Assembly: GCF_008831305.1 (NCBI RefSeq)
Contig: NZ_ML708619.1
Location: 81,085 to 145,084, forward strand
DNA length: 64,000 bases
From: Kocuria coralli
Lineage (GTDB): Bacteria > Actinomycetota > Actinomycetes > Actinomycetales > Micrococcaceae
Direction: 5' to 3'
Part shown: piece after piece, positions 53,601-61,491 of the stretch
Layout: each line of letters opens with the position of its first letter
Position numbering within the stretch: position 1 is the stretch's first letter
Made by a program: the position numbers and the translations under genes
Notes under the pieces: model-generated
What the model was told of the DNA's origin: nothing
The model's database searches: none
Seen by the model: the letters and a program-made list of their open reading frames with translations, nothing else

Positions 53601-53825
53601 GAGGGCACGACTCCTGGGGGGAAGATCGGCTACGGGCGTATGGCATGGTGGGAAGTTCCGACCTCGTTGGGGAGTACTGCCCACCACCAGGCTAGGTCAC
53701 GGATCCATCCTGAGTACAGGCCGGGGCGGGTGAAGTTCCGCACATGCGAAAGAGTGGCTACCCATTAGTAAGGATGGCGCTGATCAGGGGATTTACCTGA
53801 CGGTCTCGTGAAGGTCGGGTGATGT
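53601..53825. other. intergenic region with promoter of the zinc-ribbon gene
   Basis: 225 bases between two minus-strand genes. GGTGGG (53647) and CCCACC (53680) form a short loose dyad in the presumed 5' leader; TAGCCT on the minus strand (53689-53694) is a -10 candidate. Nothing else supportable. Confidence 0.4.
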
Positions 53826-54371
53826 TCACACGGCCCGCCGGACCCAGTCCGTGGGCATGTGGCCGCCGTCGTGGGCGATCTGCATCCGGGACGACGGGAG
53901 CAGCCGTGCCAGCCGGTAGGCGTGGTCCACGGGAACCACGGGATCCTCCTCCGAGTGCACGATCACCACGTCCGCGTCGGCCAGGATCTTCCCGGCGCGT
54001 GCGGGCAGGGCCCACTGCGGCCCCCACCAGGGGTGGTCGGGGCCCGCTCCGGTGTGCTCCGCCTCCCAGAGCGGCGCGCCGACGATGATCGTCCTCCTGA
54101 GCAGGGTGGGCACCCGCAGGCACAGGAAACGCAATGCCTCGGAGCCGCCCAGGGAGTGACCCACGAGCACCCAGGGCTCGTCGGGCAGCTCCCGGATGGC
54201 CCTCCCGACTTCGTGCTGCCACTGATCGGCCGCGTCCGGCAGATCGGCCGAGGGCAGCTGGGGCGCGACGATCTCGGTCTCCGGCCAGTGGGTGCGCAGC
54301 TCCCGGGCGAGGAGATCGTCCGGGCCGCCGCCGTCGTCGGCGCCATGGAGATACAGGATGCGGTTGACCAT
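53826..54371 (-). CDS. alpha/beta hydrolase (RBBP9/YdeN-like)
   Basis: 181 residues. ATG 54371 follows GAAGGAG. The nucleophile elbow is GHSLGG near residue 78; the acid probably lies in VHSEEDPVVP near 145; the His is in AHDGGHMP near 172. RILYLHGADDGGG is the usual N-terminal strand with the oxyanion region. Small size and the DGGHxP ending match the serine hydrolase RBBP9/YdeN family. Substrate unknown. Confidence 0.82.
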   Translation of the reverse strand: MVNRILYLHGADDGGGPDDLLARELRTHWPETEIVAPQLPSADLPDAADQWQHEVGRAIRELPDEPWVLVGHSLGGSEALRFLCLRVPTLLRRTIIVGAPLWEAEHTGAGPDHPWWGPQWALPARAGKILADADVVIVHSEEDPVVPVDHAYRLARLLPSSRMQIAHDGGHMPTDWVRRAV

Positions 54372-54507
54372 GTCAGACTCCTTCTCGGGCAACTCGTCGG
54401 GACCTCGTACACGGTGACTACAAGGCGACGGTGCGCTGGTTTGGTGTAAACAGGATATTCGAGCGCTGTCCGAGCGCGGCGATCAACGGGCTGGGAGCGG
54501 GTGGGAT

Positions 54508-55875
54508 ATGGCGGCGGGAGCGGTTGCCGCGTTGCACGGCCGTGATCCGGCAGTGGACGCGGCCCGGGTCGCCGCACTCGTGGTCGTGGTCTGCGCCCAC
54601 GTCCTGCTGGTCACTGTGGTGACCGATCCCGGCACCGGGGCGGTGTCGAACGTGATGGTGCCGACCCGGTATTCGTGGTTCTGGTGGGTCAGCTGGATCG
54701 TGCAGATCATGCCGCTGTTCTTCGTGGTGGGGGGATTCGCCTCCGCCGTGTCCTGGAGCAGGTTCCGGGAGCGCGCGGTGCGGGACGACGGCGATACCGC
54801 CAGGTGCGCTTCCGCCACGGCCGCGGGGGCTCTGTGGGTCCGAATGCGCCTGCTCAGGCTCGCCCAGCCGGCGGCGCTGCTCTGGGTCGTCCTGGCCGCG
54901 GGCACCGTGGCGGCCCTGGCCCTGCAGGTCCCCGCCGGTTATCTGGACGCGGCCCTCTCCGGGATCGGCATGCATCTGTGGTTCCTGGGCGCCTATGCCA
55001 TCTGCCTGGCGGCCGCGCCGTTGACCCATGCTGCCCACCGCAGGCGTCCGTACCTGACGATGGGGGTGCTGCTGGGGCTGAGCGCGGGGGTGGAGATCCT
55101 CCGTATCGCGGTGGATGACGCCTGGTGGGGGCTGGCCGGGCTGGCGCCCATCTGGATGGCCATCCATCAGCTGGGCTACTTCCGGGCCGACGGCACGCTC
55201 GGACGGCTGCGGCCCGTCCACCTGGCGGTCATCGCCGCCTGCGGCTACGGAGCCATCTGGGTGCTGGGCTCGACGGGGGCCTGGAGCACGGACATGCTGG
55301 CCAACCTGAATCCGCCCACCGTGAGCCTCGTCCTCCTGGGCTTGAGCCAGGCCTGCCTGCTGCAGGTGTTCTCGGGGCCGCTGGCGAGCGCGATGCGCAG
55401 CCGGACCGTTCAGGCGATCGCCTGGACGGTCGGCTCCCGTCCGGTGACGCTGTACCTGTGGCATCTGCCGGTGATCGTGGCGGTCATGGCCGTGTGGTGG
55501 CTCGCGGGGGGTCCTCAGCCGGAGCCGGGAGGAGCCCGGTGGTGGCTGCTGCGGATACCGCTCACGCTGCTCTGCTGGGTATGCGTGCTGATCGTCGTCC
55601 GCATGCTGGGCCGGTGGGAGGCCGGCGCGGTGGTCCCCGATGCGATGGTCCCGCGCGTCGCCGACGGCGGAACCGCCACGTGGGTGCCGGTCGCAACGGG
55701 CCTGATCCTGATGGTGGCCCCCGCCGTGCTGGAGATCCGATTCCTGCTGTCGTCGTGGCTCGTGCTGGGCGGAGCCGCCAGCTACCTCGTGGCCGTGGTG
55801 CTCCTGCGCCGGGTCCCCGGTGCCGGCAGGGGCCGTGACCCAGAGCATTGGCGGAGCACCGCGCGAGTGGGTTAG
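54508..55875 (+). CDS. membrane acyltransferase (acyltransferase 3 family)
   Basis: 455 residues with about ten hydrophobic segments. DAARVAALVVVVCAHVLL near the N-terminus carries the family R-x10-H pattern (Arg20 to His30 region). MPLFFVVGGFAS, SGIGMHLWFLGAYAICL and SRPVTLYLWHLPVIV are the other characteristic helices. Such enzymes O-acylate sugars or lipids from the cytoplasmic side. The start is ATG 54508, without a strong ribosome site (GGGAGCGGGTGGGAT upstream). The acceptor is unknown; the nearby SQDG genes are on the other strand. Confidence 0.82.
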   Translation: MAAGAVAALHGRDPAVDAARVAALVVVVCAHVLLVTVVTDPGTGAVSNVMVPTRYSWFWWVSWIVQIMPLFFVVGGFASAVSWSRFRERAVRDDGDTARCASATAAGALWVRMRLLRLAQPAALLWVVLAAGTVAALALQVPAGYLDAALSGIGMHLWFLGAYAICLAAAPLTHAAHRRRPYLTMGVLLGLSAGVEILRIAVDDAWWGLAGLAPIWMAIHQLGYFRADGTLGRLRPVHLAVIAACGYGAIWVLGSTGAWSTDMLANLNPPTVSLVLLGLSQACLLQVFSGPLASAMRSRTVQAIAWTVGSRPVTLYLWHLPVIVAVMAVWWLAGGPQPEPGGARWWLLRIPLTLLCWVCVLIVVRMLGRWEAGAVVPDAMVPRVADGGTATWVPVATGLILMVAPAVLEIRFLLSSWLVLGGAASYLVAVVLLRRVPGAGRGRDPEHWRSTARVG

Positions 55876-55878
55876 TCT
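55873..55878 (+). promoter_or_regulatory. -10 box for the metY leader
   Basis: TAGTCT lies 8 bases before the first stem of the riboswitch, placing the start near 55885 inside the acyltransferase stop region. No good -35 box is visible. Confidence 0.4.
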
Positions 55879-55880
55879 AG

Positions 55881-55964
55881 TCGGAGCTTCACGAGATGCG
55901 TTCGCCAAGCTCCGACTTGAGCGCACACCAACCCCATGTTCACGGGTGGTTCGGATGACGAAGC
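55881..55964 (+). ncRNA. S-adenosylmethionine riboswitch, SAM-IV-like
   Basis: P1: GCTTC (55886-55890) pairs with GAAGC (55960-55964). It is followed by CACGAG on the 5' side and preceded by GGATGAC on the 3' side, the SAM-clan core. P2: TGCG and CAAG pair with CTTG and GCGCA around CTCCGA (55897-55924). P3: CACC/CCC pairs with GGG/TGG (55926-55948). The layout matches the actinobacterial SAM-IV class and sits 80 bases before metY. A competing 9-bp hairpin (TCGGAGCTT/AAGCTCCGA, 55881-55889 with 55907-55915) would disrupt P1 and P2. Class assignment by eye. Confidence 0.65.
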
Positions 55965-56043
55965 GGCCTGCTACACCCGCAGCGCACGAACAGCTCCGTG
56001 GGTACCCGTGCAGGTCACGAGCGCAAACCCTGGAGACCCCGAG

Positions 56044-57423
56044 ATGCCTCTCTCGCCCTCGGCCGATATCAACGGCTCCTCGTCGTTGGCCACCCGCCAG
56101 ATTCACGCCGGCCGCTCCGGCTCCTCGGATGCCCCCGGTCAGGCGACCCTTCCCGTGCCGATCTATCAGTCCTCGGCCTACGAGTTCCCGGACCACGCCG
56201 CAGCGTCGGCCATGTTCGCCCAGACCATTCCCGGATTCACCTACTCCAGGACAGGGAACCCCACCGTCGCCGTCCTCGAGGCGCGTGCGGCCGACCTCGA
56301 AGGCGGCCTGGCAGGGCTGGCCCTGGGATCGGGGCAGTCCGCCGTGGCCGCCTCCCTGCTCGCGCTGGTCAGCAGCGGACCGGGAAAGCACCTCGTGGTC
56401 TCGGAGAAGCTCTACGGCGGTACCGTCGACCTGCTCGGCGACACCCTGGCCGACCTCGGCGTGACGGTCACCTACGTCGACCCCGCCGACCCCCAGGAGT
56501 GGGCGCACGCCGCCACCCCCGAGACGCGGGGGTTCTTCCTGGAGTCGATCGGCAATCCCCTGTCCACCCTGGCGGACCTCGATGCGATCGTGGAGATCGC
56601 CCACGCTCAGGGCATCCCGGTGGTCGTGGACAACACCCTGGCCACGCCCGTGCTGTACCGGCCGATCGAGCACGGCGCGGACATCGTGGTGCACTCGGCC
56701 ACCAAGTTCTTCGGGGGCCACGGGACGGCCCTGGCCGGCGTGATCGTGGACTCCGGGCGTTTCGACTGGGAGGCCGAGCCCGAGCGCTGGCCGCAGTTCA
56801 CGCGGGCACGCGAGCGCTGGGGACATATCAGCCTGGTGGAGAAGTGCCGCGGGGCCTCGCCCTTCCTGCACCTGTGCCGCGCCAAGTTCGTGCACGACCT
56901 CGGCCTGACCCTGTCGCCGTTCAACGCCTCCCAGATCCTCCAGGGCCTGGAGACCCTGGACCTCCGCATGCGGCGGCACACGGACTCGGCGGCGGAGATC
57001 GCGCGTTTCCTCTCCACGCATCCCGCCGTCCGCCGGGTGCACCACCCGCTGGTCGAGGGTTCCGACGACCGTGCGCTCGCCGAGCGCGATTTCCCGCAGG
57101 GCACCGGCTCCGTCTTCGCCTTCGAGCTGGAATGCCAGGACTCCTGCGTCGCGGCGTTCGTCGACTCCCTGAGGCTGTTCAAGCTCGTGGCCAATATCGG
57201 CGACGTGCGTTCCCTCATCAACCACCCCGCGGCCATGACGCACTGCCGGCTGACCGAGGAGCAACGCCGCGCCGGCGGGATCACCTGGCAGACCCTGCGG
57301 TTGTCCGTCGGCCTCGAGGCGGTCGACGACCTGATCGCCGATCTGCAGTCGTCCCTGGACGAGCTCGTCCGCAGAGACGCCGCAGCCACCCGTACCGCAG
57401 CACACCAGGAGGTCACCGCATGA
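56044..57423 (+). CDS. metY: O-acetylhomoserine sulfhydrylase (aminocarboxypropyltransferase)
   Basis: 459-residue Cys/Met-metabolism PLP enzyme. ATG 56044 follows GGAGACCCCGAG. LATRQIHAG and PIYQSSAYEFPDHAAASAMFAQTIPGFTYSRTGNPT open the protein; VVHSATKFFGGHGTALAG near residue 219 carries the PLP lysine; NIGDVRSLINHPAAMTHCRLTEEQRRAGG is the C-terminal signature of the O-acetylhomoserine group. Length above 420 also fits MetY rather than MetB. It makes homocysteine from O-acetylhomoserine and sulfide. Stop overlaps the next gene (ATGA). Confidence 0.93.
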   Translation: MPLSPSADINGSSSLATRQIHAGRSGSSDAPGQATLPVPIYQSSAYEFPDHAAASAMFAQTIPGFTYSRTGNPTVAVLEARAADLEGGLAGLALGSGQSAVAASLLALVSSGPGKHLVVSEKLYGGTVDLLGDTLADLGVTVTYVDPADPQEWAHAATPETRGFFLESIGNPLSTLADLDAIVEIAHAQGIPVVVDNTLATPVLYRPIEHGADIVVHSATKFFGGHGTALAGVIVDSGRFDWEAEPERWPQFTRARERWGHISLVEKCRGASPFLHLCRAKFVHDLGLTLSPFNASQILQGLETLDLRMRRHTDSAAEIARFLSTHPAVRRVHHPLVEGSDDRALAERDFPQGTGSVFAFELECQDSCVAAFVDSLRLFKLVANIGDVRSLINHPAAMTHCRLTEEQRRAGGITWQTLRLSVGLEAVDDLIADLQSSLDELVRRDAAATRTAAHQEVTA

Positions 57424-58601
57424 GCGGATTCACCACCCGCGCCGTCCACTCCGGGCAGGAGCCGGACCGGCTGACCGGGGCCGTGATCCCGCCCATCTAC
57501 CAGACCTCGACGTTCGTGCAGGACGGCATCAACGTGCTGCGGGACGGGCACGAGTACTCGCGAGGATCCAATCCCACCCGCAACGGGTTCGAGGAGCAGC
57601 TGTGCGCTCTGGAAGGGGGACTGCGCGGCTTCGCCTTCGCGTCCGGCATCGCCTGCGAGGACGCTCTCCTGCGGGCGGTGCTGCGACCCGGCGACCACGT
57701 GGTGCTCGGCGGTGACGGGTACGGCGGTACGAACCGCCTGATCACCCGGGTGCTCGCCCCGTGGCGGATCGGCCACACCCCCGTGGACGTGACCGATCTC
57801 GACGAGGTCCGGCAGGCTTTCGTGGCCGAGACCAAGGTGGTGTGGGTGGAGACGCCCACGAACCCCAGGCTGGGGATCGCCGACCTCGCGGCCCTGACCG
57901 AGCTGGCGCATGAGCACGGCGCCCTGCTGGTGGTCGACAACACCTTCGCCTCGCCGTACCTGCAGCGTCCGCTGGAGTTCGGCGCGGACGTCGTCGTGCA
58001 TTCGACCACCAAGTACGTGGGCGGCCATTCCGATGTCCTGGGTGGCGCGGTCGTCGTCGCGGACCGGGAATGGGCGGTCGAGCCGGTCAACGGCTTCTCA
58101 CCCGGTGCGACCCTGGCCGAGCTGGTGGGCTTCCAGCAGTTCGCCGGAGGGGCCGTGGCGGGCCCCCAGGACAGCTACCTGGCCGCGCGCGGACTCAAGA
58201 CGCTGTCGCTGCGGATGGAGCGCCACCAGGACAACGCGGGGCGGATCGCCGAATGGCTCACGCAGCGGCCCGAGGTCTCGCAGGTGCTCTACCCGGGTCT
58301 GCCGGACCACCCGGGGCACGAGCTGGCCGCCCGGCAGATGGAGGGTTTCGGCGGGATGGTCTCCTTCCGCTTGCGCGGTGGTGAGAGCGCCGCCCGCCGG
58401 TTCGCGGAATCCACCCTCATGTACAAGCTTTCCGTGTCCCTGGGAGGAGTGGAGTCGCTGATCTGCTGGCCCTCGGAGATGACCCACGGGTCCGTCGTCG
58501 GGACGCCGCAGGCCGTGCCCACGGACCTGGTCCGCCTCTCCGTGGGCATCGAGGATCTCGAGGACCACCTCGCAGACCTCGAACGCGCCTTCACATCGTG
58601 A
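57420..58601 (+). CDS. metB: cystathionine gamma-synthase / gamma-lyase family PLP enzyme
   Basis: 393-residue PLP enzyme. [34 protein letters not shown] is the usual N-terminus; [13 protein letters not shown] holds the Tyr/Arg phosphate contacts of the neighbouring subunit; [21 protein letters not shown] near 205 carries the PLP lysine; [20 protein letters not shown] is the C-terminal substrate block. Synthase versus lyase cannot be settled from sequence. With metY it gives both direct sulfhydrylation and transsulfuration under one SAM-responsive leader. Confidence 0.92.
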   Translation: MSGFTTRAVHSGQEPDRLTGAVIPPIYQTSTFVQDGINVLRDGHEYSRGSNPTRNGFEEQLCALEGGLRGFAFASGIACEDALLRAVLRPGDHVVLGGDGYGGTNRLITRVLAPWRIGHTPVDVTDLDEVRQAFVAETKVVWVETPTNPRLGIADLAALTELAHEHGALLVVDNTFASPYLQRPLEFGADVVVHSTTKYVGGHSDVLGGAVVVADREWAVEPVNGFSPGATLAELVGFQQFAGGAVAGPQDSYLAARGLKTLSLRMERHQDNAGRIAEWLTQRPEVSQVLYPGLPDHPGHELAARQMEGFGGMVSFRLRGGESAARRFAESTLMYKLSVSLGGVESLICWPSEMTHGSVVGTPQAVPTDLVRLSVGIEDLEDHLADLERAFTS

Positions 58602-58682
58602 CCCGCCGGGCCGGTTGTGCCTAGGCTGGTGGGGCGACGGTTGATCCCGGTCCCCTTCACGAAGCCCTAGGAGAGCCGCATT

Positions 58683-59531
58683 ATGAGCAACGACGACGAT
58701 CGCCCCACCAACGGCTCGCCGGACCCTGTTCCCGGGGAAGGCGATGCCGGCCGGGCCGGCGAGCCGGACCACCCGCGGGACGCCGCCCCGGAGGAACCCT
58801 GGGGCGACGGATCCGCGGACGAAGCTTCCGCGCGCGACCGTCCGGGCCACGAGTCACCGGGCCATGAGATGCCGGGCTATGAGATGCCGGGCTACGGGGC
58901 ACCGGGCTATGGGTCCTCCCCGACCGGGCAGTCCCCCTACGGCGGGCCTCCTTCTGGACCGGGTCCCTACGGACAGCCCTCTGCGGGCCAGGGACCGTAC
59001 GGGCAGCAGCCGGGCGGCCCCCAGGCGCAGCACGGCTATCCCGGACAGCAGCCCTACGGACAGCCCTACGGGGGTCCTCACCAGGGGCAGGGGGCGCAGG
59101 GTCAGTACGCCGCCCCCGGGCAAGGCCAGCAAGGGTACGGCGGCGGTGCCTACCAGTTCAGCGGGATGCAGCCGCAGGACGCACGGACCTGGGCGCTGCT
59201 CACCCACCTCGCGGCGCCGGTCCTTTACCTGTTCTCCGTCGGCTGGGCGGGCTTCCTGGCCCCGCTCGTGCTGTGGCTGATCTTCAAGGACAAGGACCCG
59301 CTGGTCCGGCAGGCCGGGGCGGGATCGTTCAACTTCAATTTCGCCCTCATGCTGGTGAGTATCGGTGCTTGGATCCTGGGACTGGTCACCCTGGGGCTGC
59401 TGATACCGCTGACGCTCCTGGTCGTCGCGGCCATCTTCATCGTGCAGATAGTCTTCGGCGTCCTGGGGGCTATGGCGGCCGGCCGCGGGGAGGCCTACAA
59501 GTACCCCTTCGAGGTCCCCATCCTCAAGTAG
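58683..59531 (+). CDS. DUF4870-family membrane protein with low-complexity N-terminus
   Basis: 282 residues. The first ~160 are disordered: acidic/Pro-rich to about 60, then short Met/Ala-Pro-Gly-Tyr repeats (EMPGYEMPGYGAPGYG) and Gly-Pro-Tyr-Gly-Gln repeats. The C-terminal ~110 residues are a DUF4870 domain: DARTWALLTHLAAPVLYLF, LWLIFKDKDPLVRQAGAGSFNFN, and two further helices ending YKYPFEVPILK. A -10-like TAGGCT lies at 58621 and AGGAGAG at 58669. Cytosolic tail plus three to four membrane helices; function unknown. Confidence 0.85.
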   Translation: MSNDDDRPTNGSPDPVPGEGDAGRAGEPDHPRDAAPEEPWGDGSADEASARDRPGHESPGHEMPGYEMPGYGAPGYGSSPTGQSPYGGPPSGPGPYGQPSAGQGPYGQQPGGPQAQHGYPGQQPYGQPYGGPHQGQGAQGQYAAPGQGQQGYGGGAYQFSGMQPQDARTWALLTHLAAPVLYLFSVGWAGFLAPLVLWLIFKDKDPLVRQAGAGSFNFNFALMLVSIGAWILGLVTLGLLIPLTLLVVAAIFIVQIVFGVLGAMAAGRGEAYKYPFEVPILK

Positions 59532-59581
59532 CCTCGTTCGCCGTCTACACGGGCCGAGGAGGGCGTGGGAGCATATACGCC

Positions 59582-60199
59582 ATGAACAGCATGGACCCGG
59601 CCGAGCAGGGCGCCTTCCTCCCCCGTGGGGATGGCCCCGCCCCGCAGGCCGATGCGCTGCACCTGCGCGAGCCGATCGCCGCGCGTCATCGTGAGGTGGC
59701 CACCCCGCTGGGAACCATGCTCGTGGCTGTCGGCGACTTCGACGGCCACCCGGCCGTGACGGGGGCGTGGTTCGTGGGTCAGGCGCATTTCCCCGCCACC
59801 GGGCTTCTGGGCGAACCGGACCACGACGGCGACCCCCTCCTGGCAGCTGCTGCCGAGCAGCTCACCCAGTGGTTCGCCCGCGAGCGGCAGGGGTTCGACC
59901 TGCCGCTGGCCCTCGACCAGAAGCCTCAGAGCCTCGGGCCGCGGGTGTGGCGGGCCTTGCAGGAGATCCCCTACGGGCGGACCACCACCTACGGAGAGAT
60001 CGCCGTCGCCCTGGGAGGACGCTCGCTCGCGCAGGCGGTCGGTCAGGCCGTGGGCAGAAACCCCTGGGCCGTGATCGTGCCCTGCCACCGGGCCCTGGGC
60101 TCCGACGGCGGTCTCACCGGCTATGCGGGAGGGCTGGAGCGCAAACGCGCTCTGCTCGAGCTCGAGGGCGCATTGCCCCATGAACCCGGACTGTTCTGA
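59582..60199 (+). CDS. ogt: methylated-DNA--protein-cysteine methyltransferase
   Basis: 205 residues. The acceptor site is IVPCHRALGSDGG with Cys168; RVWRALQEIPYGRTTTYGEIAVALGG is the DNA-recognition helix with the Arg finger, and AVGQAVGRNPWAVIVPCHR is complete. The N-terminal domain is longer than usual by about 25 residues. ATG 59582 is used; ATG 59591 is an alternative start. It repairs O6-alkylguanine in a suicide reaction. Confidence 0.93.
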   Translation: MNSMDPAEQGAFLPRGDGPAPQADALHLREPIAARHREVATPLGTMLVAVGDFDGHPAVTGAWFVGQAHFPATGLLGEPDHDGDPLLAAAAEQLTQWFARERQGFDLPLALDQKPQSLGPRVWRALQEIPYGRTTTYGEIAVALGGRSLAQAVGQAVGRNPWAVIVPCHRALGSDGGLTGYAGGLERKRALLELEGALPHEPGLF

Positions 60200-60215
60200 G
60201 CCGCCGGCGGCAGCA

Positions 60216-60221
60216 TAGGGT
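60216..60221 (+). promoter_or_regulatory. -10 box for a probable leaderless thioesterase mRNA
   Basis: TAGGGT ends 6 bases before the ATG at 60228. No ribosome site is present, which fits a leaderless transcript. Confidence 0.55.
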
Positions 60222-60227
60222 TGAACC

Positions 60228-60722
60228 ATGACCGCAGAACAATCGGGCCAGGGCCTTCCTCCTCGTGCTACGGATGCGCAGGGCCGCAGGGACAACGACA
60301 TCATCACGTTCCACACCCGCAAGTGGGTCAAGCCGGAGGATCTCAACCCCAACGGAACCCTCTTCGGCGGTAGTCTGCTGCGCTGGATCGACGAGGAGGC
60401 CGCCGTATACGCCATTGTCCAGCTGGGCAACCAGCGGGCGGTGACGAAGTACATGTCGGAGATCAACTTCGTGTCCTCGGCGACCCAGGGCGATCTGATC
60501 GAGATGGGGCTGCGGGCCACCAGCTTCGGGCGGACCTCGATCACGATGACCGCGCAGGTCCGCAACATGATCACCCGGCAGATGATCCTGACGATCGACA
60601 AGATCGTGTTCGTCAACCTCGATCAGAGCGGAGTCCCGGCGCCCCACGGGTACTCGGAGATCACCTACGACCGCGACCGGGTGCCCACGGCAACCCTGCC
60701 GGCCGTTCCTCCGCGCGACTGA
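60228..60722 (+). CDS. hotdog-fold acyl-CoA thioesterase (YciA type)
   Basis: 164 residues. TFHTRKWVKPEDLNPNGTLFGGSLLRWIDEEAAVYA carries the active-site region with NPNGTLFGG and the Asp-Glu helix; INFVSSATQGDLIEMGLRATSFGRTSITM is the second hotdog strand set. It hydrolyses acyl-CoA to free acid plus CoA in the cytosol; chain length unknown. Single domain of normal length, likely hexameric. Nine bases separate it from the convergent GNAT gene. Confidence 0.9.
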   Translation: MTAEQSGQGLPPRATDAQGRRDNDIITFHTRKWVKPEDLNPNGTLFGGSLLRWIDEEAAVYAIVQLGNQRAVTKYMSEINFVSSATQGDLIEMGLRATSFGRTSITMTAQVRNMITRQMILTIDKIVFVNLDQSGVPAPHGYSEITYDRDRVPTATLPAVPPRD

Positions 60723-60731
60723 GCGGACGTC

Positions 60732-61301
60732 TCAGCTGCCGGCAGTCCCGGGATCGCGCAGTTCGTGGGACAGGATGCCGTAGATGAGTTCGTCCCGCCA
60801 TTCGTCCAGCTGCCAGTGCGACTCCTTGAGGAGGGCCTCCTGCCGCATCCCCAGGCGCTCGCAGACCTTCGCGGAACTCGTGTTGAGGGAGTCCAGCCGG
60901 GCGAATACGCGGTGAGCGTCCAGGCGCTCGAAAGCGGCCCGGATGGCAGCCGAGGCGGCTTCCGAGGCGATGCCCTGGCCGGTGTACTCGGGGTTGACCA
61001 CCCACCCCATCTCGATCTGCCTGGACTCGGCGTCCACCAGTGTCAGCACGATCTCCCCGTAGAGCTCGCCGCCGCCCTTGGGGGAGAAGGCATAGCGCAC
61101 CGAATCGCCGTCGCCCACGAAGGCCCGCGGGCCGCGGTGCTCGGCGATCACGCGATAGGAGTGATCCCAGGAACGCGGACCGCGCCAGGCATGCTGGGCG
61201 TAGTCCTCGCGTGACTGGTAGGAGTGCATCTCCTCGAGGTCGGCTTCCGTGAAGCGGCGGAAATACAGGCGCTCGGTTTCCAGTGGCAGCAGATCCTTCA
61301 C
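60732..61301 (-). CDS. GNAT acetyltransferase (RimJ/RimL type)
   Basis: 189 residues from GTG 61301 (MKDLLPLETERLYFRRFTEADLEEM). The classic RimJ/RimL start is LETERLxLRxxxxxD. The CoA site reads EIGWVVNPEYTGQGIASEAASA-like (IEMGWVVNPEYTGQGIASEA), and AHRVFARLDSLNTSSAKVCERLGMRQEA is the C-terminal block. GTG 61301 is favoured over ATG 61322 because TAAGGT sits 7 bases upstream of it, inside the longer form. Target unknown. Confidence 0.87.
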   Translation of the reverse strand: MKDLLPLETERLYFRRFTEADLEEMHSYQSREDYAQHAWRGPRSWDHSYRVIAEHRGPRAFVGDGDSVRYAFSPKGGGELYGEIVLTLVDAESRQIEMGWVVNPEYTGQGIASEAASAAIRAAFERLDAHRVFARLDSLNTSSAKVCERLGMRQEALLKESHWQLDEWRDELIYGILSHELRDPGTAGS

Positions 61302-61308
61302 GACGCTC

Positions 61309-61314
61309 ACCTTA
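61309..61314 (-). promoter_or_regulatory. -10 box for a probable leaderless GNAT mRNA
   Basis: On the minus strand TAAGGT is followed by 7 bases and GTG (61301-61299). This supports the shorter start of the gene. Confidence 0.5.
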
Positions 61315-61399
61315 CTTGCCATCGGCCTCCTCGCGCCTCTCGTGAAGCCGCCCGGTGGGGTCGTCCGGTCAAGTCATCCGGGCTGTTCACCGGGAGATG

Positions 61400-61457
61400 G
61401 TGACGTGTGGCTGCGGTCACAGGTAAACTAAGTGATACCCAGGGAACCACTTAGTTT
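61400..61457 (+). promoter_or_regulatory. promoter with overlapping 10-bp dyad operator
   Basis: GTGACG (61400-61405), 18 bases, TAAACT (61424-61429). AAACTAAGTG (61425-61434) and CACTTAGTTT (61448-61457) form a perfect inverted repeat with 13-base spacing, starting inside the -10 box and covering the likely transcription start. This is a classic repressor site, probably for a TetR-type fatty-acid regulator not encoded in this window. Confidence 0.7.
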
Positions 61458-61491
61458 CACTGGACGTGATGCCAAGAGGAGAACGACGACG

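Noticed and set aside
54418..57405. Very long open frame (nearly 1000 codons) on the minus strand
   Set aside because: It lies antisense to the acyltransferase and metY genes, crosses the riboswitch and promoter, and its translation is low-complexity Gly/Arg/Gln-rich. Such frames are shadows of high-GC codon bias.
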